Source of the DNA: Alphaproteobacteria bacterium
GTDB taxonomy: Bacteria; Pseudomonadota; Alphaproteobacteria; Caulobacterales; Maricaulaceae
DNA length: 64,000 bases
Assembly (NCBI GenBank): GCA_016124665.1
Contig: WGNH01000005.1
Coordinates: 1 to 64,000 of the forward strand
Direction of reading: 5' to 3'
Below, piece after piece: positions 45,721 through 55,224 of this stretch. The translations under genes were made by a program, and so were the position numbers. Under the pieces are notes generated by a model, which did not search any database, had not been told where the DNA came from, and saw only the letters and a list, made by a program, of their open reading frames with translations. Position 1 is the first letter of the stretch, and each line of letters begins with the position of its first letter.

Positions 45721-46163
45721 ATTCCAAGAAGGTCGGGAAAACACCGGACAAGCCCTTCCGCGTTCTGGTGGTGGATGATGATCACCAGGATGCCTATTTC
45801 GTCACCTCGGCCCTGAAAGAGGCCGGTGTGGAGGAAACCGAAATTGTCATGTCCGGTGCCGCGGCGCTGAAAACCATCCGCGAAGCGCGGCATGATCTGG
45901 TGATCCTCGACCTCAATCTTCCCGGCATTTCAGGCCGCGATGTGCTGAGCGAAGTGCGCAATGGCGATACGCCGATGAATACGCCCATCGTTGTCCTGTC
46001 CGCCTCGGCGCAGCGCATGGATATCGAAGACTGCTATGCGCTGCGGGCCAACGCCTATGTCGTCAAGCCCTATGATCTCGGGGAATATGACGAAATCGCG
46101 CGCGGCGTACGGGATTTCTGGAAGGATATCTGCCGCCTCCCCGGCGCGCTGCCTGCCGTATGA
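45717..46163 (+). CDS. single-domain response regulator (Rcp1-like)
   Basis: A 148-residue stand-alone receiver. Acidic pocket residues are in LVVDDDHQD, the phosphoacceptor Asp in LVILDLNLPGISG, the switch Ser/Thr in VLSASA, and the lysine in YVVKPYDL. It has no output domain. Receivers of this Rcp1 type partner phytochrome- and ethylene-domain-like kinases, which fits the coupled upstream gene. Confidence 0.9.
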   Translation: MNSKKVGKTPDKPFRVLVVDDDHQDAYFVTSALKEAGVEETEIVMSGAAALKTIREARHDLVILDLNLPGISGRDVLSEVRNGDTPMNTPIVVLSASAQRMDIEDCYALRANAYVVKPYDLGEYDEIARGVRDFWKDICRLPGALPAV

Positions 46164-46233
46164 TGGCGCAGGCTTGCCGCCGCGCCCCGAAAGCGGATAG
46201 AGCAGGCGCAGTAACGCTGCCGGAGACGTCCTT

Positions 46234-46539
46234 GTGAACCTGTCATTCATCGATGCGCTGATTGTCTATTTTGTGGACCCGGTTCTGGGTCTCTTCATTT
46301 TCATCCTGATCGCCGCGATCATCCTGAGCTGGCTGATCAGCTTCAAGATCGTCAATCCCTACAATCCGGTCGTCGGGTCGCTCTGGCGCATGACTTCTGT
46401 ACTGACCGAGCCGGTCTTGCGGCCGATACGGTCCATTCTGCCAAACCTTGGCGGGTTCGATTTTTCTCCGCTGGTCGTCATCCTTCTGATCCAGTTCATC
46501 CGCGGATGGTTGCTGCCCCAGATCATGACCGCCTTCTGA
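46234..46539 (+). CDS. YggT family membrane protein
   Basis: A 101-residue protein with two hydrophobic helices (LGLFIFILIAAIILSWLISF; FSPLVVILLIQFIRGWLL) and the family hallmark NPVVGSLWRMTSVLTEPVLRPIR, ILPNLGGFDFSP. Such proteins affect cell shape, division or osmotic tolerance in various bacteria. The start is GTG at 46234. Its stop shares one base with the DUF167 start, the usual YggT-DUF167 pairing. Confidence 0.93.
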   Translation: MNLSFIDALIVYFVDPVLGLFIFILIAAIILSWLISFKIVNPYNPVVGSLWRMTSVLTEPVLRPIRSILPNLGGFDFSPLVVILLIQFIRGWLLPQIMTAF

Positions 46540-46847
46540 TGCCCGCCCGGCGTACGCCGGACGGGTTTGATCTGCCGGTCCGGCTGACACCCAATGCCCG
46601 GCGGGACAGTCTTGATGGCTGGGATACGGATGCCGACGGAGCACCTGTCTTACGGGCGCATGTCCGCGCCATACCGGAAAACGGCAAGGCCAATACCGCC
46701 CTTGTCAAATTGCTCGCCAAACGGCTCGGAATCGGTAAAACCCGGCTGAACGTAGTCAGGGGCCAGACCAGCCGGATCAAAACGATATCGGTGTATTGCG
46801 ATGCAGATGAGGCCGATTCACTGATCGCGAAACTGACGGAGGCATAG
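46539..46847 (+). CDS. DUF167 (YggU) family protein
   Basis: A 102-residue protein. LPVRLTPNARRDSLDGW, then VRAIPENGKANTALVKLLAKRLGI and VVRGQTSRIK is the complete DUF167 signature. Function unknown; it may bind nucleic acid. It is coupled to YggT by TGATG and precedes folD by two bases. Confidence 0.92.
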   Translation: MPARRTPDGFDLPVRLTPNARRDSLDGWDTDADGAPVLRAHVRAIPENGKANTALVKLLAKRLGIGKTRLNVVRGQTSRIKTISVYCDADEADSLIAKLTEA

Positions 46848-46849
46848 AC

Positions 46850-47746
46850 ATGACGGCCCGGATCATTGACGGAAAATCCATTGCCGCGAGCATTGATATG
46901 CGGGTCGGCAAGACCGCCGCTCAGCTGGAAAAACTGCTCGGCCGCAAACCCGGCCTGTCGGTTGTGCTGATCGGTGAGGATCCGGCCAGCGAGGTCTATG
47001 TCCGCAACAAGGTCCGGCGGGCAAAAGCGGCGGGGATGGAGTCGACGGAAATCCGCAAGCCGGCCTCCATCAGCCAGGCCGAAATCATCCGTATTGTCGA
47101 ACAATTGAACGCCAATCCGGCAGTGGACGGCATTCTGGTCCAGATGCCGCTGCCTGCACACATTGATACCGGGGCCGTCATCAACACGATTGACCCGGAC
47201 AAGGATGTGGACGGGCTGACTGCGGTCAGCGCCGGGCGGTTGCTGGCCGGAGAGCCGGGTCTGCGCCCCTGCACGCCCGCGGGCTGCGTGTTGCTGGCCG
47301 AGCAGGCGATGGGAGATCTGACGGGAAAATCGGCGTTGATCATCGGCCGTTCGATCCTGGTCGGCAAGCCGGCCGCGCTGCTCTTCCTGGAGAAGAATTG
47401 CACCGTGACCATTGCCCATTCCCGGACCACAAATCTGCCCGAACTGACGCGCGGCGCCGATATTCTTGTGGCCGCCATCGGCCGGCCGGAAATGATTCCG
47501 GGTGATTGGATCAAGCCGGGCGCCTGCGTGCTGGATGTCGGCATCAACCGGATCGATGCGCCCGAACGCGGCGCAGGCCAGACCCGCCTTGTGGGCGATG
47601 TGGCATTCGATGCCGCGTCGCAGATTGCCGGCTGGATCACACCGGTGCCGGGCGGGATCGGCCCGATGACGATTGCCATGCTCCTGCGCAACACGATTAC
47701 GGCGGCGGCCCGCCGGGCCGGGCTGGACACGCCGGAAATCGTCTGA
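46850..47746 (+). CDS. folD: methylenetetrahydrofolate dehydrogenase / cyclohydrolase
   Basis: A 298-residue bifunctional enzyme interconverting 5,10-methylene- and 10-formyl-tetrahydrofolate with NADP. The catalytic Lys region is SEVYVRNKVRRAKAAGM, followed by VDGILVQMPLPAHID, DVDGLTAVSAGRL, PCTPAGC and the nucleotide-binding IIGRSILVGKPAA. The PGGIGPMTIAMLLRNT end is canonical. Confidence 0.97.
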   Translation: MTARIIDGKSIAASIDMRVGKTAAQLEKLLGRKPGLSVVLIGEDPASEVYVRNKVRRAKAAGMESTEIRKPASISQAEIIRIVEQLNANPAVDGILVQMPLPAHIDTGAVINTIDPDKDVDGLTAVSAGRLLAGEPGLRPCTPAGCVLLAEQAMGDLTGKSALIIGRSILVGKPAALLFLEKNCTVTIAHSRTTNLPELTRGADILVAAIGRPEMIPGDWIKPGACVLDVGINRIDAPERGAGQTRLVGDVAFDAASQIAGWITPVPGGIGPMTIAMLLRNTITAAARRAGLDTPEIV

Positions 47747-47818
47747 TCCGCGTGCTTCATAAAGACCGCGTTAAGGAAATCGGGCGCACAAGATGAGGAT
47801 CAAAGCAAGAGGCTGACC

Positions 47819-48229
47819 ATGACCGCATTGAATGTGCTTCACGTCGAAGATGATTTTGCTGATGCGCTGCTGGTCCAGAACACGGTCTTTGAATCCGGGG
47901 ATTATGATATCGGATTTGAGGTGGTCCGTGATCTGCGCGAGGCGCGCCGCAAGCTGAAAAACAAGAATTATGATCTGGTCCTGCTGGATTTGCGGCTGCC
48001 GGATTCCGTCAATCCCGATGACACGCTGACCACCATGCAATCACTATGTGCGGCAACGCCCATTGTCGTTCTGTCCGGTTCTGTCCGGGTTGATAGCGGA
48101 ACCGTGCCGGAAGGCATCAACCGGCTGGACAAGAACGAATATCTCTGCGGGCGGGCGGCCCCCGGCAGCAAGCCATTGGCGCAGGTCTTGCGCCTTTCGG
48201 CGTCCAATGACGACTTTGAAGCCATCTGA
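47819..48229 (+). CDS. single-domain response regulator
   Basis: A 136-residue receiver protein (LHVEDDFADA, LVLLDLRLPD, VVLSGSV, then DKNEYL in place of the usual KP loop). No output domain is fused. It lies 73 bases after folD and before the acyltransferase gene, with no kinase beside it, so it may serve the kinase at 44.5 kb or one elsewhere. Confidence 0.85.
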   Translation: MTALNVLHVEDDFADALLVQNTVFESGDYDIGFEVVRDLREARRKLKNKNYDLVLLDLRLPDSVNPDDTLTTMQSLCAATPIVVLSGSVRVDSGTVPEGINRLDKNEYLCGRAAPGSKPLAQVLRLSASNDDFEAI

Positions 48230-48289
48230 TCGCTGAAACCGGCGCAGGTTTTGCGCTGTCTGAACCGTTCTTTATCGAAGCGGTTCAAA

Positions 48290-49420
48290 ATGATCCATGC
48301 TGACACTTGTGGCCCAGACGCGCTATCGAGCGCCGATCTGGCAGACTGGCGCGCTCTGGCGCAGGGGCCGTTTGCCTCACCGCTCCTGCAACCGGAGTTT
48401 GCCGGTCTTGTCGCACAGGTCCGTGATGATGTGCGGGTCTCGGTTTTCCGCAAGGGACAGGAGCGGCCCGGTTTTCTGGCCTATCACAGGCGTCCGGGAC
48501 GCCTCGCGCGATCCCTCGCCGCGCCGTTCGGTGATGTCCAGGCGCTGGTCTCCGCACCGGATTTCATGGCAACCGGCCCGGAGGCGCTGAAAGCGGCCGG
48601 GCTGCGCGCTTTCCAGTTCGATGCGCTGCTTGATCCCTACGGCGTCTTCGGAAACGCTGCCGGTGAGGTCCATGGGGCGCACGTGATTGCGCCGGGCCCG
48701 GATGCGGATGCGTTTCTGGAACAACAGCGGGCACTTCACGCGAAACGCTTCAAGAATCACCGCCGTCTGGCGCGTCAGATGGAGCGGGATTGCGGTCCGG
48801 TCCGCTTCACCGCGCCCGATAGGGATGGCGAGGCGCTGACACAGCTGATGGGCTGGAAACAGGCGCAATTCCGGCAAACCGGCCGGCATGATGTGCTCGC
48901 CGCAGACTGGGTGCAGGCATTGATGCGGCTCACACACGAAACCACAAGCGGCGGGGTGCGCGGTCTTTTTGTCAGCCTGCGGGTGAATGACCGGATTGTC
49001 GCCGGGCTGTTCGGCGTACGCAGTGACACGGTCTTCAATCCCTGGATTGCCGCTTATGATCCGGCCTATGCCGCCTGGTCCCCCGGACAACAGGTGCTGC
49101 ATGAGCTGATCGCCGCCATGCCGGGCCTGGGGCTGGAGCGCTGTGATATCGGCGCCGATCATGACCACTACAAGAAATATTATGCGGCTGATGCTCTGCC
49201 GGTGAAAAGCACACTCGTGACCGCCCCCGGACGCGATCTGGGGATTACGCGCGTGCGTTCGCTGTTGTGGTCAGCGGCCCAGTATACGCCGGCCGCGCCG
49301 CTGGCGTCGAAAATACACCGCCGGCTTAACCAGATTTCAGCGGTTGAGCTGGATACTGGTCACCGTATTTCCGGCTTTGTCCGTGCCGTCACACAGAGGA
49401 CAAGGCCAGCCGCAGGGTAA
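48290..49420 (+). CDS. CelD/BcsL-like GNAT acyltransferase
   Basis: A 376-residue protein of the double-GNAT type related to cellulose-associated CelD and FemAB. The C-terminal GNAT_6 part contains RRLARQMERDCG, LMGWKQAQFRQTG, VNDRIVAGLFGV and LERCDIGADHDHYKKYYA. Such enzymes usually acylate surface polysaccharides or their precursors. The ATG at 48290 is preferred over a codon at 48251. The glycosyltransferase gene follows after 5 bases, so they probably act in one exopolysaccharide pathway. Confidence 0.8.
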   Translation: MIHADTCGPDALSSADLADWRALAQGPFASPLLQPEFAGLVAQVRDDVRVSVFRKGQERPGFLAYHRRPGRLARSLAAPFGDVQALVSAPDFMATGPEALKAAGLRAFQFDALLDPYGVFGNAAGEVHGAHVIAPGPDADAFLEQQRALHAKRFKNHRRLARQMERDCGPVRFTAPDRDGEALTQLMGWKQAQFRQTGRHDVLAADWVQALMRLTHETTSGGVRGLFVSLRVNDRIVAGLFGVRSDTVFNPWIAAYDPAYAAWSPGQQVLHELIAAMPGLGLERCDIGADHDHYKKYYAADALPVKSTLVTAPGRDLGITRVRSLLWSAAQYTPAAPLASKIHRRLNQISAVELDTGHRISGFVRAVTQRTRPAAG

Positions 49421-49425
49421 TCGAC

Positions 49426-50370
49426 ATGACAATGCAGGTTTCTGTCATCATCCCGACCTTCCGCCGTCCCGACGGCTTGCGGCGCGCAGCTGACAGTATT
49501 CTGGCCCAGGCCAATCCCTGCGGACTGGATATCGAGCTGATCATTGTCGACAATGACCCTGACGGGTCGGCGATGGCGCAAGGGCAGGCGATCGCAAAGG
49601 AAGCCGCCCTCCCGGTGACCGTCGTTCACATGCCTTCGCCGGGGGTTGCCAATGCCCGTAATGCGGGACTTGCTGCCAGTTCGGGCGAACTGATCGCATT
49701 TCTGGACGATGATGAAGAGGCGCCCGGCACCTGGCTCTGCGAGCTGGTGGGGAGTTTGCGGTTTTATGATGCGGATGCGGTTTTCGGCCCGGTGCGGACC
49801 CGCCTGCCGGACAGTGTGACCACGCATCGCGAATACTATTCGCAGTTTTTTTCGCGGTCAGGGCCCGAGGAAAGCGGTCATATTGATCATTATTATGGTT
49901 GCGGCAATTCACTGATCCGGCGCGCAGCCCTGCCGTCACCCCAGCCCTTCGATGCCGCCCGCAATGATATCGGCGGGGAAGATGATCTGCTGTTTGCGCA
50001 GATGCAGGCCCGCGGCGCGGTGTTTGCGTGGTCGGCTGAAGCCTGGGTCTGGGAGGACCCGCTAAGCCATCGCGCGAGCCTGAATTACACCCTCAGGCGG
50101 GCCTTTGCCTATGGACAGGGGCCGAGTGCAGCCTGTGCCTCGCGCCGGCCGATGAATCTGCCGGGCATTGTCTTCTGGATGTGTGTGGGCGCTGGCCAGG
50201 CCCTTGTTTACGGGAGTGCCGCAGCGGTCCTGTGGGCCATCGGCGCACCGCGGCGTGCGCGCATGCTCGACAAGGCGGTGCGCGGTCTTGGAAAAGTGTT
50301 CTGGGGCGGTCCGTTCAGCCTCGGCTTTTACGGTTCGGCGGCCCTGGGCCGTCAGGCAGCGGCGTCCTGA
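49426..50370 (+). CDS. family 2 glycosyltransferase
   Basis: A 314-residue GT-A enzyme. VSVIIPTFRRPDGLRRAADSI opens the nucleotide-sugar fold. AFLDDDEEAPGTW carries the metal-binding DxD-type motif, and the acceptor-side IGGEDDLLFAQMQARG supplies the catalytic ED. The C-terminal 60 residues contain one or two hydrophobic helices, suggesting membrane attachment. Donor and acceptor are unknown. Its 3' end overlaps the convergent gene by 19 bases. Confidence 0.9.
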   Translation: MTMQVSVIIPTFRRPDGLRRAADSILAQANPCGLDIELIIVDNDPDGSAMAQGQAIAKEAALPVTVVHMPSPGVANARNAGLAASSGELIAFLDDDEEAPGTWLCELVGSLRFYDADAVFGPVRTRLPDSVTTHREYYSQFFSRSGPEESGHIDHYYGCGNSLIRRAALPSPQPFDAARNDIGGEDDLLFAQMQARGAVFAWSAEAWVWEDPLSHRASLNYTLRRAFAYGQGPSAACASRRPMNLPGIVFWMCVGAGQALVYGSAAAVLWAIGAPRRARMLDKAVRGLGKVFWGGPFSLGFYGSAALGRQAAAS

Positions 50371-52049
50371 CTGCCAATGGCGTTGAGCATGGTCTCGATA
50401 TTTGAAAGCTTGGCGCGCTGGGTATCCGCACGGGCTTCCTCGAGGCCGGCTTCGGACCGGATCAGGCGCACCGCTTTTTGCTGGGCGGCGGCGGCGCACT
50501 TGCCGGCCGGAATGGCCTGACAGGTCACCAGCTTCAGAAGCGAAGCGGCGCGATCGAGCACAGGTTGATCGCTGTTGGCAATCGTGTCCAGCAGGCCGGA
50601 GCGGTCCAGAACCTTCTGCCCCAGCGCATCGAATGCTTGCGAGAGACCGGCCTTGTCCTCTTCGGGATAATTGCCCTTCAGCGCCCTGACCTGAAACCCG
50701 GTGAGCCGGTGCAAGCGGTCAATCGCCCGGCCTTCACCGGATACGAACCAGCCTTCAGTCTTGTGATTGCCCAGCGCCGCCCGGATATACCCTGCGAGCT
50801 TTTTCTTGTTCTGCGCGCCGACGATGTTTTCTTCCAGCGCCAGAAGCTTCTCGATCTCGTGGTCCGGATTGCGGCACTGATCAAGGTAATCACCGATGGT
50901 TTCTGGCGTCAGCAGACGCGCAGAGCGTTTTGAAAACGCATCCTGAAGGGCATCAACCGACAGATCCGGCCCCTGGGCCATGACCAGTTGCTGCGCCAGT
51001 TTTCTGGCCAGCTTCACCTCTTCCAGTACATCCTTGGGCCGCATGCGACGCGGACGTTGCAGCCGCTCCAGCAAGGCGATGGCGATGGTGGCGCGGCAGG
51101 AGGGCAGATCGCCCGATTTCATCAGCCGGGTGAGCGTGCGAGCATCGGGCGGGGCGTTTGCGAGGCTTTCAGCATCCATGGCTCCGACGAACATGTCGGA
51201 GAGACGCTGCACTTCGTCGCCGAGCTCGGGAGCGGAACCGATGAGCGCCATCAGGCCGGAGTCGAAATTCAGGATTTCGGACAGGAAGATATCGAGCTGC
51301 TCGCAGCCGACGGTCCGGGCTTTCTCCGCCAACGGCAATTCGCCAGCGAACTCCATCAGGACAGCGAGCTTCTTGCCAAAGCCGCGCTCGTCAGAGAGAC
51401 GGTCGGCCAGGGCGGCGCGGATCTTGTAGGGCGATTTCTCGTCCGCAAAATCCTCGACCAGGGCGGCATAGGTCCGGTATTTCGAAAATCGCGGCAAACG
51501 GCCGGATTTCCCGTCCTTGTAAATGCGGTCAAAAGCTTTCTGGGCCAGTTCATGCAGCTGTTTCACATAGGCATGTACGGTGGAATCACCCTCACGCGCA
51601 CTGGCGACCGCGACCTTCTGGATGGCGTGCTGTAGCTCGGTGCCGCCGCTTTCAAGATCTTCCGCCTGTTCGGGACTGTGCATCAGCTCCATCGGCGTGA
51701 CCTGCTTGCGGACAAACCACTCGTTCAGGACGCGGCTCATCGTGTCGCGGGCCGACGGGTTGGTCAGATCATCCGGTGACAGGCAGGGCAGTGTGCCATC
51801 CCCGGTTTTTTCCTCTTCGGCCTCGAATCTCTCCGCGCCCTCCTCCCAGATGGTGAAAGAGCGGAAAGCCCGGGCGGCGTCGTCGAAACGCTCCTTGGAC
51901 ACACGAACCGATCCGGTCGGCGTGGCCTCGAGGATTTTCTGCGCGAATTCAATAGCATCTTCGCGATCCGGGCGGGCCTCGACCAATGCCCAGCCGGCCT
52001 TGCGGTGCTTCTTGACGAAGACTTCGTAATGAACCTTGGCTGCCGCCAT
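50352..52049 (-). CDS. large uncharacterised helical protein next to chvI
   Basis: A 565-residue soluble protein without signal peptide or membrane segment, rich in charged helices. It begins AKVHYEVFVKKHRKAGW. I recognise no domain or catalytic motif. The ATG at 52049 removes six residues from a longer frame. It is divergent from chvI across a 129-base gap, so the two may share control. Confidence 0.75.
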   Translation of the reverse strand: MAAAKVHYEVFVKKHRKAGWALVEARPDREDAIEFAQKILEATPTGSVRVSKERFDDAARAFRSFTIWEEGAERFEAEEEKTGDGTLPCLSPDDLTNPSARDTMSRVLNEWFVRKQVTPMELMHSPEQAEDLESGGTELQHAIQKVAVASAREGDSTVHAYVKQLHELAQKAFDRIYKDGKSGRLPRFSKYRTYAALVEDFADEKSPYKIRAALADRLSDERGFGKKLAVLMEFAGELPLAEKARTVGCEQLDIFLSEILNFDSGLMALIGSAPELGDEVQRLSDMFVGAMDAESLANAPPDARTLTRLMKSGDLPSCRATIAIALLERLQRPRRMRPKDVLEEVKLARKLAQQLVMAQGPDLSVDALQDAFSKRSARLLTPETIGDYLDQCRNPDHEIEKLLALEENIVGAQNKKKLAGYIRAALGNHKTEGWFVSGEGRAIDRLHRLTGFQVRALKGNYPEEDKAGLSQAFDALGQKVLDRSGLLDTIANSDQPVLDRAASLLKLVTCQAIPAGKCAAAAQQKAVRLIRSEAGLEEARADTQRAKLSNIETMLNAIGSQDAAA

Positions 52050-52178
52050 CAGGCGCACTCCATGCAATCAGATGCAAACAATGCCACTGAAACATTTAAG
52101 GTGCGGTGAACCCTAACGCTTTCGCTTCGCGTCAAGCTTGTCTAAGGTTTGGCAAAACGGGAATGAGGAGGCGCGTTC

Positions 52179-52883
52179 ATGGCCACAATTGCGCTGGTCG
52201 ATGACGACGAGAATATCATCACTTCGGTATCCATTTTTCTGGAAGGCGAAGGCTATAAGGTGCGGACGTTCAATGACGGGGCCACCGCGCTGGAATCGCT
52301 GACCGATGATCCGGCGGATCTGGGGGTGTTCGACATCAAGATGCCGCGCATGGATGGCCTGGAATTACTGCGCCGCCTGCGGCAGTCCTCGAACATGCCG
52401 GTAATTTTCCTGACCTCGAAGGATGACGAGTTCGACGAGGCGCTCGGCCTCAATCTCGGTGCTGATGACTATATCACAAAGCCCTTCTCCCAGCGTCTTC
52501 TGGGCGAAAGGGTCAAGGCCGTACTGCGCCGCGCCCGGCCGGATCCCGCAGGGGAACCGGGCAAGCCTGGCGGCGAGTCCAAACCGATCATGCGCGGCCG
52601 CCTGTCTCTCGACCCCAACCGCCACTCCTGTTCATGGGAGGGCGAGCCGGTACGGTTGACCGTGACCGAATTCCTGATCCTGCAATCCCTGGCGCAACGC
52701 CCCGGCTATGTGAAAAGCCGCGATGCGCTGATGGATGCGGCCTATGATGATCAGATCTATGTCGACGACCGGACCATCGACAGCCATATCAAGCGTGTCC
52801 GCAAGAAATTCAGAGAAGTCGACAAGACGTTCGACGCCATTGAGACGCTTTATGGTGTTGGATACCGTTACAAGGAGAGCTAG
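52179..52883 (+). CDS. chvI: response regulator ChvI
   Basis: A 234-residue OmpR-type regulator. The receiver ([44 protein letters not shown]) is followed by a winged helix ([46 protein letters not shown]). These are highly conserved in ChvI, which controls envelope, acid and stress responses in alphaproteobacteria. It overlaps chvG by 32 bases, ensuring coupled expression of regulator and kinase. Confidence 0.95.
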   Translation: MATIALVDDDENIITSVSIFLEGEGYKVRTFNDGATALESLTDDPADLGVFDIKMPRMDGLELLRRLRQSSNMPVIFLTSKDDEFDEALGLNLGADDYITKPFSQRLLGERVKAVLRRARPDPAGEPGKPGGESKPIMRGRLSLDPNRHSCSWEGEPVRLTVTEFLILQSLAQRPGYVKSRDALMDAAYDDQIYVDDRTIDSHIKRVRKKFREVDKTFDAIETLYGVGYRYKES

Positions 52884-54474
52884 CCGGACGCTCCGTTCGG
52901 TCCGCGGGGTCTCCTTTTCCCGCCTGGCGTGGATTATTCTCGCCTCCAATGGTCTGGCCCTGCTGGTCCTGATCGTCGGCATGCTGGCTGTGTCCGAAAC
53001 CCGGCGCGGACTCGTCAATGCCAAGGTTGAAGCGCTCCGCGTTGAAGGCGAGCTGATCGCCAATGTGATGGCGGAAGGTGCGGCCGAAAGCGATCCATCT
53101 CCCCGCCTGCTGGATGGCGATGCGCGGCTGATTCTCCGCGATCTCTACCTTCCGGATGATGTACGCGCGCGCATCTATAACAAGGCGGCGCAAATTGTTG
53201 CCGACAGCCATTTGCTGGCGAACCGGTTTGATGTCACCGAGCTGCCGCCGCCGGGAGAGATGCTGCCCGGAGATTTTGCCGAGGATGCGCGCAGCCTGCT
53301 TTCGCGCCTGATGGACGGGTTTGGCGGCTGGTTCCGGACCGAGGAGGAGCGCGCCGCGCTTGACCGCACGCTGGAAGAGGAAATCGCCGGGGCAATCGGT
53401 GGTGAGACCATTGCCGGCGTGCGGCGGCAACCCGATGGCTCGCGCGTGGTCTCAGTGTCCGTGCCGATCCAGCCGGTCCGCGCCGTGGTCGGTGTGGTGA
53501 CGCTGGAATCCTTCGACCTCGATGAAATCATTGCCAGCGAACGCCGGGCGCTGTTTCCCTTTATCCTGCTGGCCGCGCTGGTGAGCATTCTGTCCTCACT
53601 GGCGCTGACCGTATTTATCGCCCGCCCGATCCGGCGGCTGGCGAAGGCGGCGCGGCGCGTGCGCCGGGCCAAGGGGCGGCGGGTGGAGATGCCGTCCCTG
53701 GCCGGGCGCCGGGACGAGATCGGCGAGCTCGGCGAGGCCATGCGGGAGATGACGGCCGCGCTCTATGACCGCATGGATGCGATCGAGCAGTTTGCCGCCG
53801 ATGTCGCGCACGAGCTGAAAAACCCGCTGACCTCGATCCGGTCGGCCGCGGAAATCCTGCCCCGGGCGAAAACCGCTGACCAGCGTGAACGGCTTCTGGC
53901 GGTGATCGCTTCGGATGTGCGGCGCATGGACCGGCTGATCACCGATATTTCCCGCGCCTCCCGTCTTGATGCCGAATTGTCGCGCGAGGATGTGGGTCAG
54001 GTCGATCTGGTGCAATTGATGCGCGACACGGTCAGTGCCTACGAGGCCTCGCGGGCGGACGAGCCGGAACTGGTCTTTACCTCGACCCTGGATCACGCCT
54101 TTGTGGAAGGCCGGGCCGTACCTCTGGGACAGGTCATCCGCAATCTCGTCGACAATGCCATCACCTTCTCGCCCGGGGATGGAAAGATCCGCATTGCCCT
54201 CAGCCTGTCTGAGGCCGGGCTGGTGAAAATCACCGTCGATGATGACGGTCCCGGAATTCCACCGGACAATCTGGAAACGATTTTCAAGCGCTTCTACACG
54301 GAGCGGCCGGCCGGGGCGGAATTCGGCGCGCACTCGGGCCTGGGTCTGGCCATTGCGCGCCAGATTGTCAGCGTGCATGGCGGCGATCTGCGTGCCGGAA
54401 ACCGGCTTGACCCGCAGGGCCGCGTGGCCGGTGCCCGCTTCACTCTGACCCTGCCGCGCGCTGCGCAAATGTGA
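52852..54474 (+). CDS. chvG: sensor histidine kinase ChvG
   Basis: A 540-residue inner-membrane kinase. Two membrane helices (about 22-43 and 235-262) flank a periplasmic sensor domain of about 190 residues. Then come HAMP, the DHp helix with [20 protein letters not shown] and the ATPase domain ([39 protein letters not shown]). It phosphorylates ChvI. The ATG at 52852 lies inside chvI; the exact start is uncertain. In relatives ExoR can inhibit this kinase; no exoR is visible here. Confidence 0.94.
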   Translation: MVLDTVTRRASRTLRSVRGVSFSRLAWIILASNGLALLVLIVGMLAVSETRRGLVNAKVEALRVEGELIANVMAEGAAESDPSPRLLDGDARLILRDLYLPDDVRARIYNKAAQIVADSHLLANRFDVTELPPPGEMLPGDFAEDARSLLSRLMDGFGGWFRTEEERAALDRTLEEEIAGAIGGETIAGVRRQPDGSRVVSVSVPIQPVRAVVGVVTLESFDLDEIIASERRALFPFILLAALVSILSSLALTVFIARPIRRLAKAARRVRRAKGRRVEMPSLAGRRDEIGELGEAMREMTAALYDRMDAIEQFAADVAHELKNPLTSIRSAAEILPRAKTADQRERLLAVIASDVRRMDRLITDISRASRLDAELSREDVGQVDLVQLMRDTVSAYEASRADEPELVFTSTLDHAFVEGRAVPLGQVIRNLVDNAITFSPGDGKIRIALSLSEAGLVKITVDDDGPGIPPDNLETIFKRFYTERPAGAEFGAHSGLGLAIARQIVSVHGGDLRAGNRLDPQGRVAGARFTLTLPRAAQM

Positions 54475-54544
54475 CGCTTGCGTGAAAAAACCGCTTTCCG
54501 CCAGCCCGACTCCACGATTTAATCAAGCCTTCCAGAGGTGAGGC

Positions 54545-54952
54545 ATGATCGGGTTTCTGATCGTTACACATGGCAATCTCGCGCGCGAATTTGTCGCTGC
54601 GACCGAGCATGTCGTCGGTCCGCTGGGGCAATGCGAGGCGATGTGTATCGGCCCCGACGATGATCTGGCCGAGCGCCGGAATGACATCCGCGACCGCATC
54701 AAGGCACTGGATACCGGCAGTGGTGTGCTCATTCTGACCGACATGTTCGGCGGAACACCGTCCAATCTGGCGATTTCCCAGATGGCACCCGGCAAGGTCG
54801 AGGTGCTGGCGGGAATTAATCTGCCGATGATGATCAAGCTGGCGGAATCGCGCAGTACGCTGCCGCTGGACGCACTTGCCGAGGCCGGAGAAGCCGCAGG
54901 TCAGCGCTATGTCGCGCGGGCGGTGAAAGTGCTTGAAGGCTCGGCCAAATAG
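54545..54952 (+). CDS. mannose-type PTS EIIA domain protein
   Basis: A 135-residue EIIA(Man)-like phosphocarrier. The phosphorylated His is in FLIVTHGNLAREF, and VLILTDMFGGTPSNLA is the family signature. It has no EIIB or membrane component beside it, so it is regulatory rather than a sugar transporter. It follows chvG by 70 bases; in many alphaproteobacteria hprK occupies that position. It overlaps ptsH by one base. Confidence 0.93.
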   Translation: MIGFLIVTHGNLAREFVAATEHVVGPLGQCEAMCIGPDDDLAERRNDIRDRIKALDTGSGVLILTDMFGGTPSNLAISQMAPGKVEVLAGINLPMMIKLAESRSTLPLDALAEAGEAAGQRYVARAVKVLEGSAK

Positions 54953-55224
54953 TGCCGGTATCGAAAACGGTCCGGATTACCAATCAGCGCGGCCTGCACG
55001 CACGGGCCTCTGCCAAATTCGTCGATATGGCGGCCGGATTTGATGCCGTCATCCATGTCCGCCGCGGCGAAGAGACGGTGGAAGCCTCCTCGATCATGGA
55101 TTTGCTAATGCTCGCCGCCGGGCCGGGCACGGACATCACCATCATTGCCGACGGTGCCGAAGCCGGGCCCGCCCTTGAAGCGCTGGTTCAGCTGGTCGAG
55201 GACAAATTCTACGAATCCGTCTGA
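54952..55224 (+). CDS. ptsH: phosphocarrier protein HPr
   Basis: A 90-residue HPr. The catalytic histidine is in NQRGLHARASAKF. The regulatory serine region EASSIMDLLMLAAG still carries the Ser that HPr kinase would modify, although no hprK lies between chvG and EIIA here. A GTG start at 54952 overlaps the preceding stop (TAGTG). Its end overlaps the convergent membrane-protein gene by 16 bases. Confidence 0.94.
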   Translation: MPVSKTVRITNQRGLHARASAKFVDMAAGFDAVIHVRRGEETVEASSIMDLLMLAAGPGTDITIIADGAEAGPALEALVQLVEDKFYESV

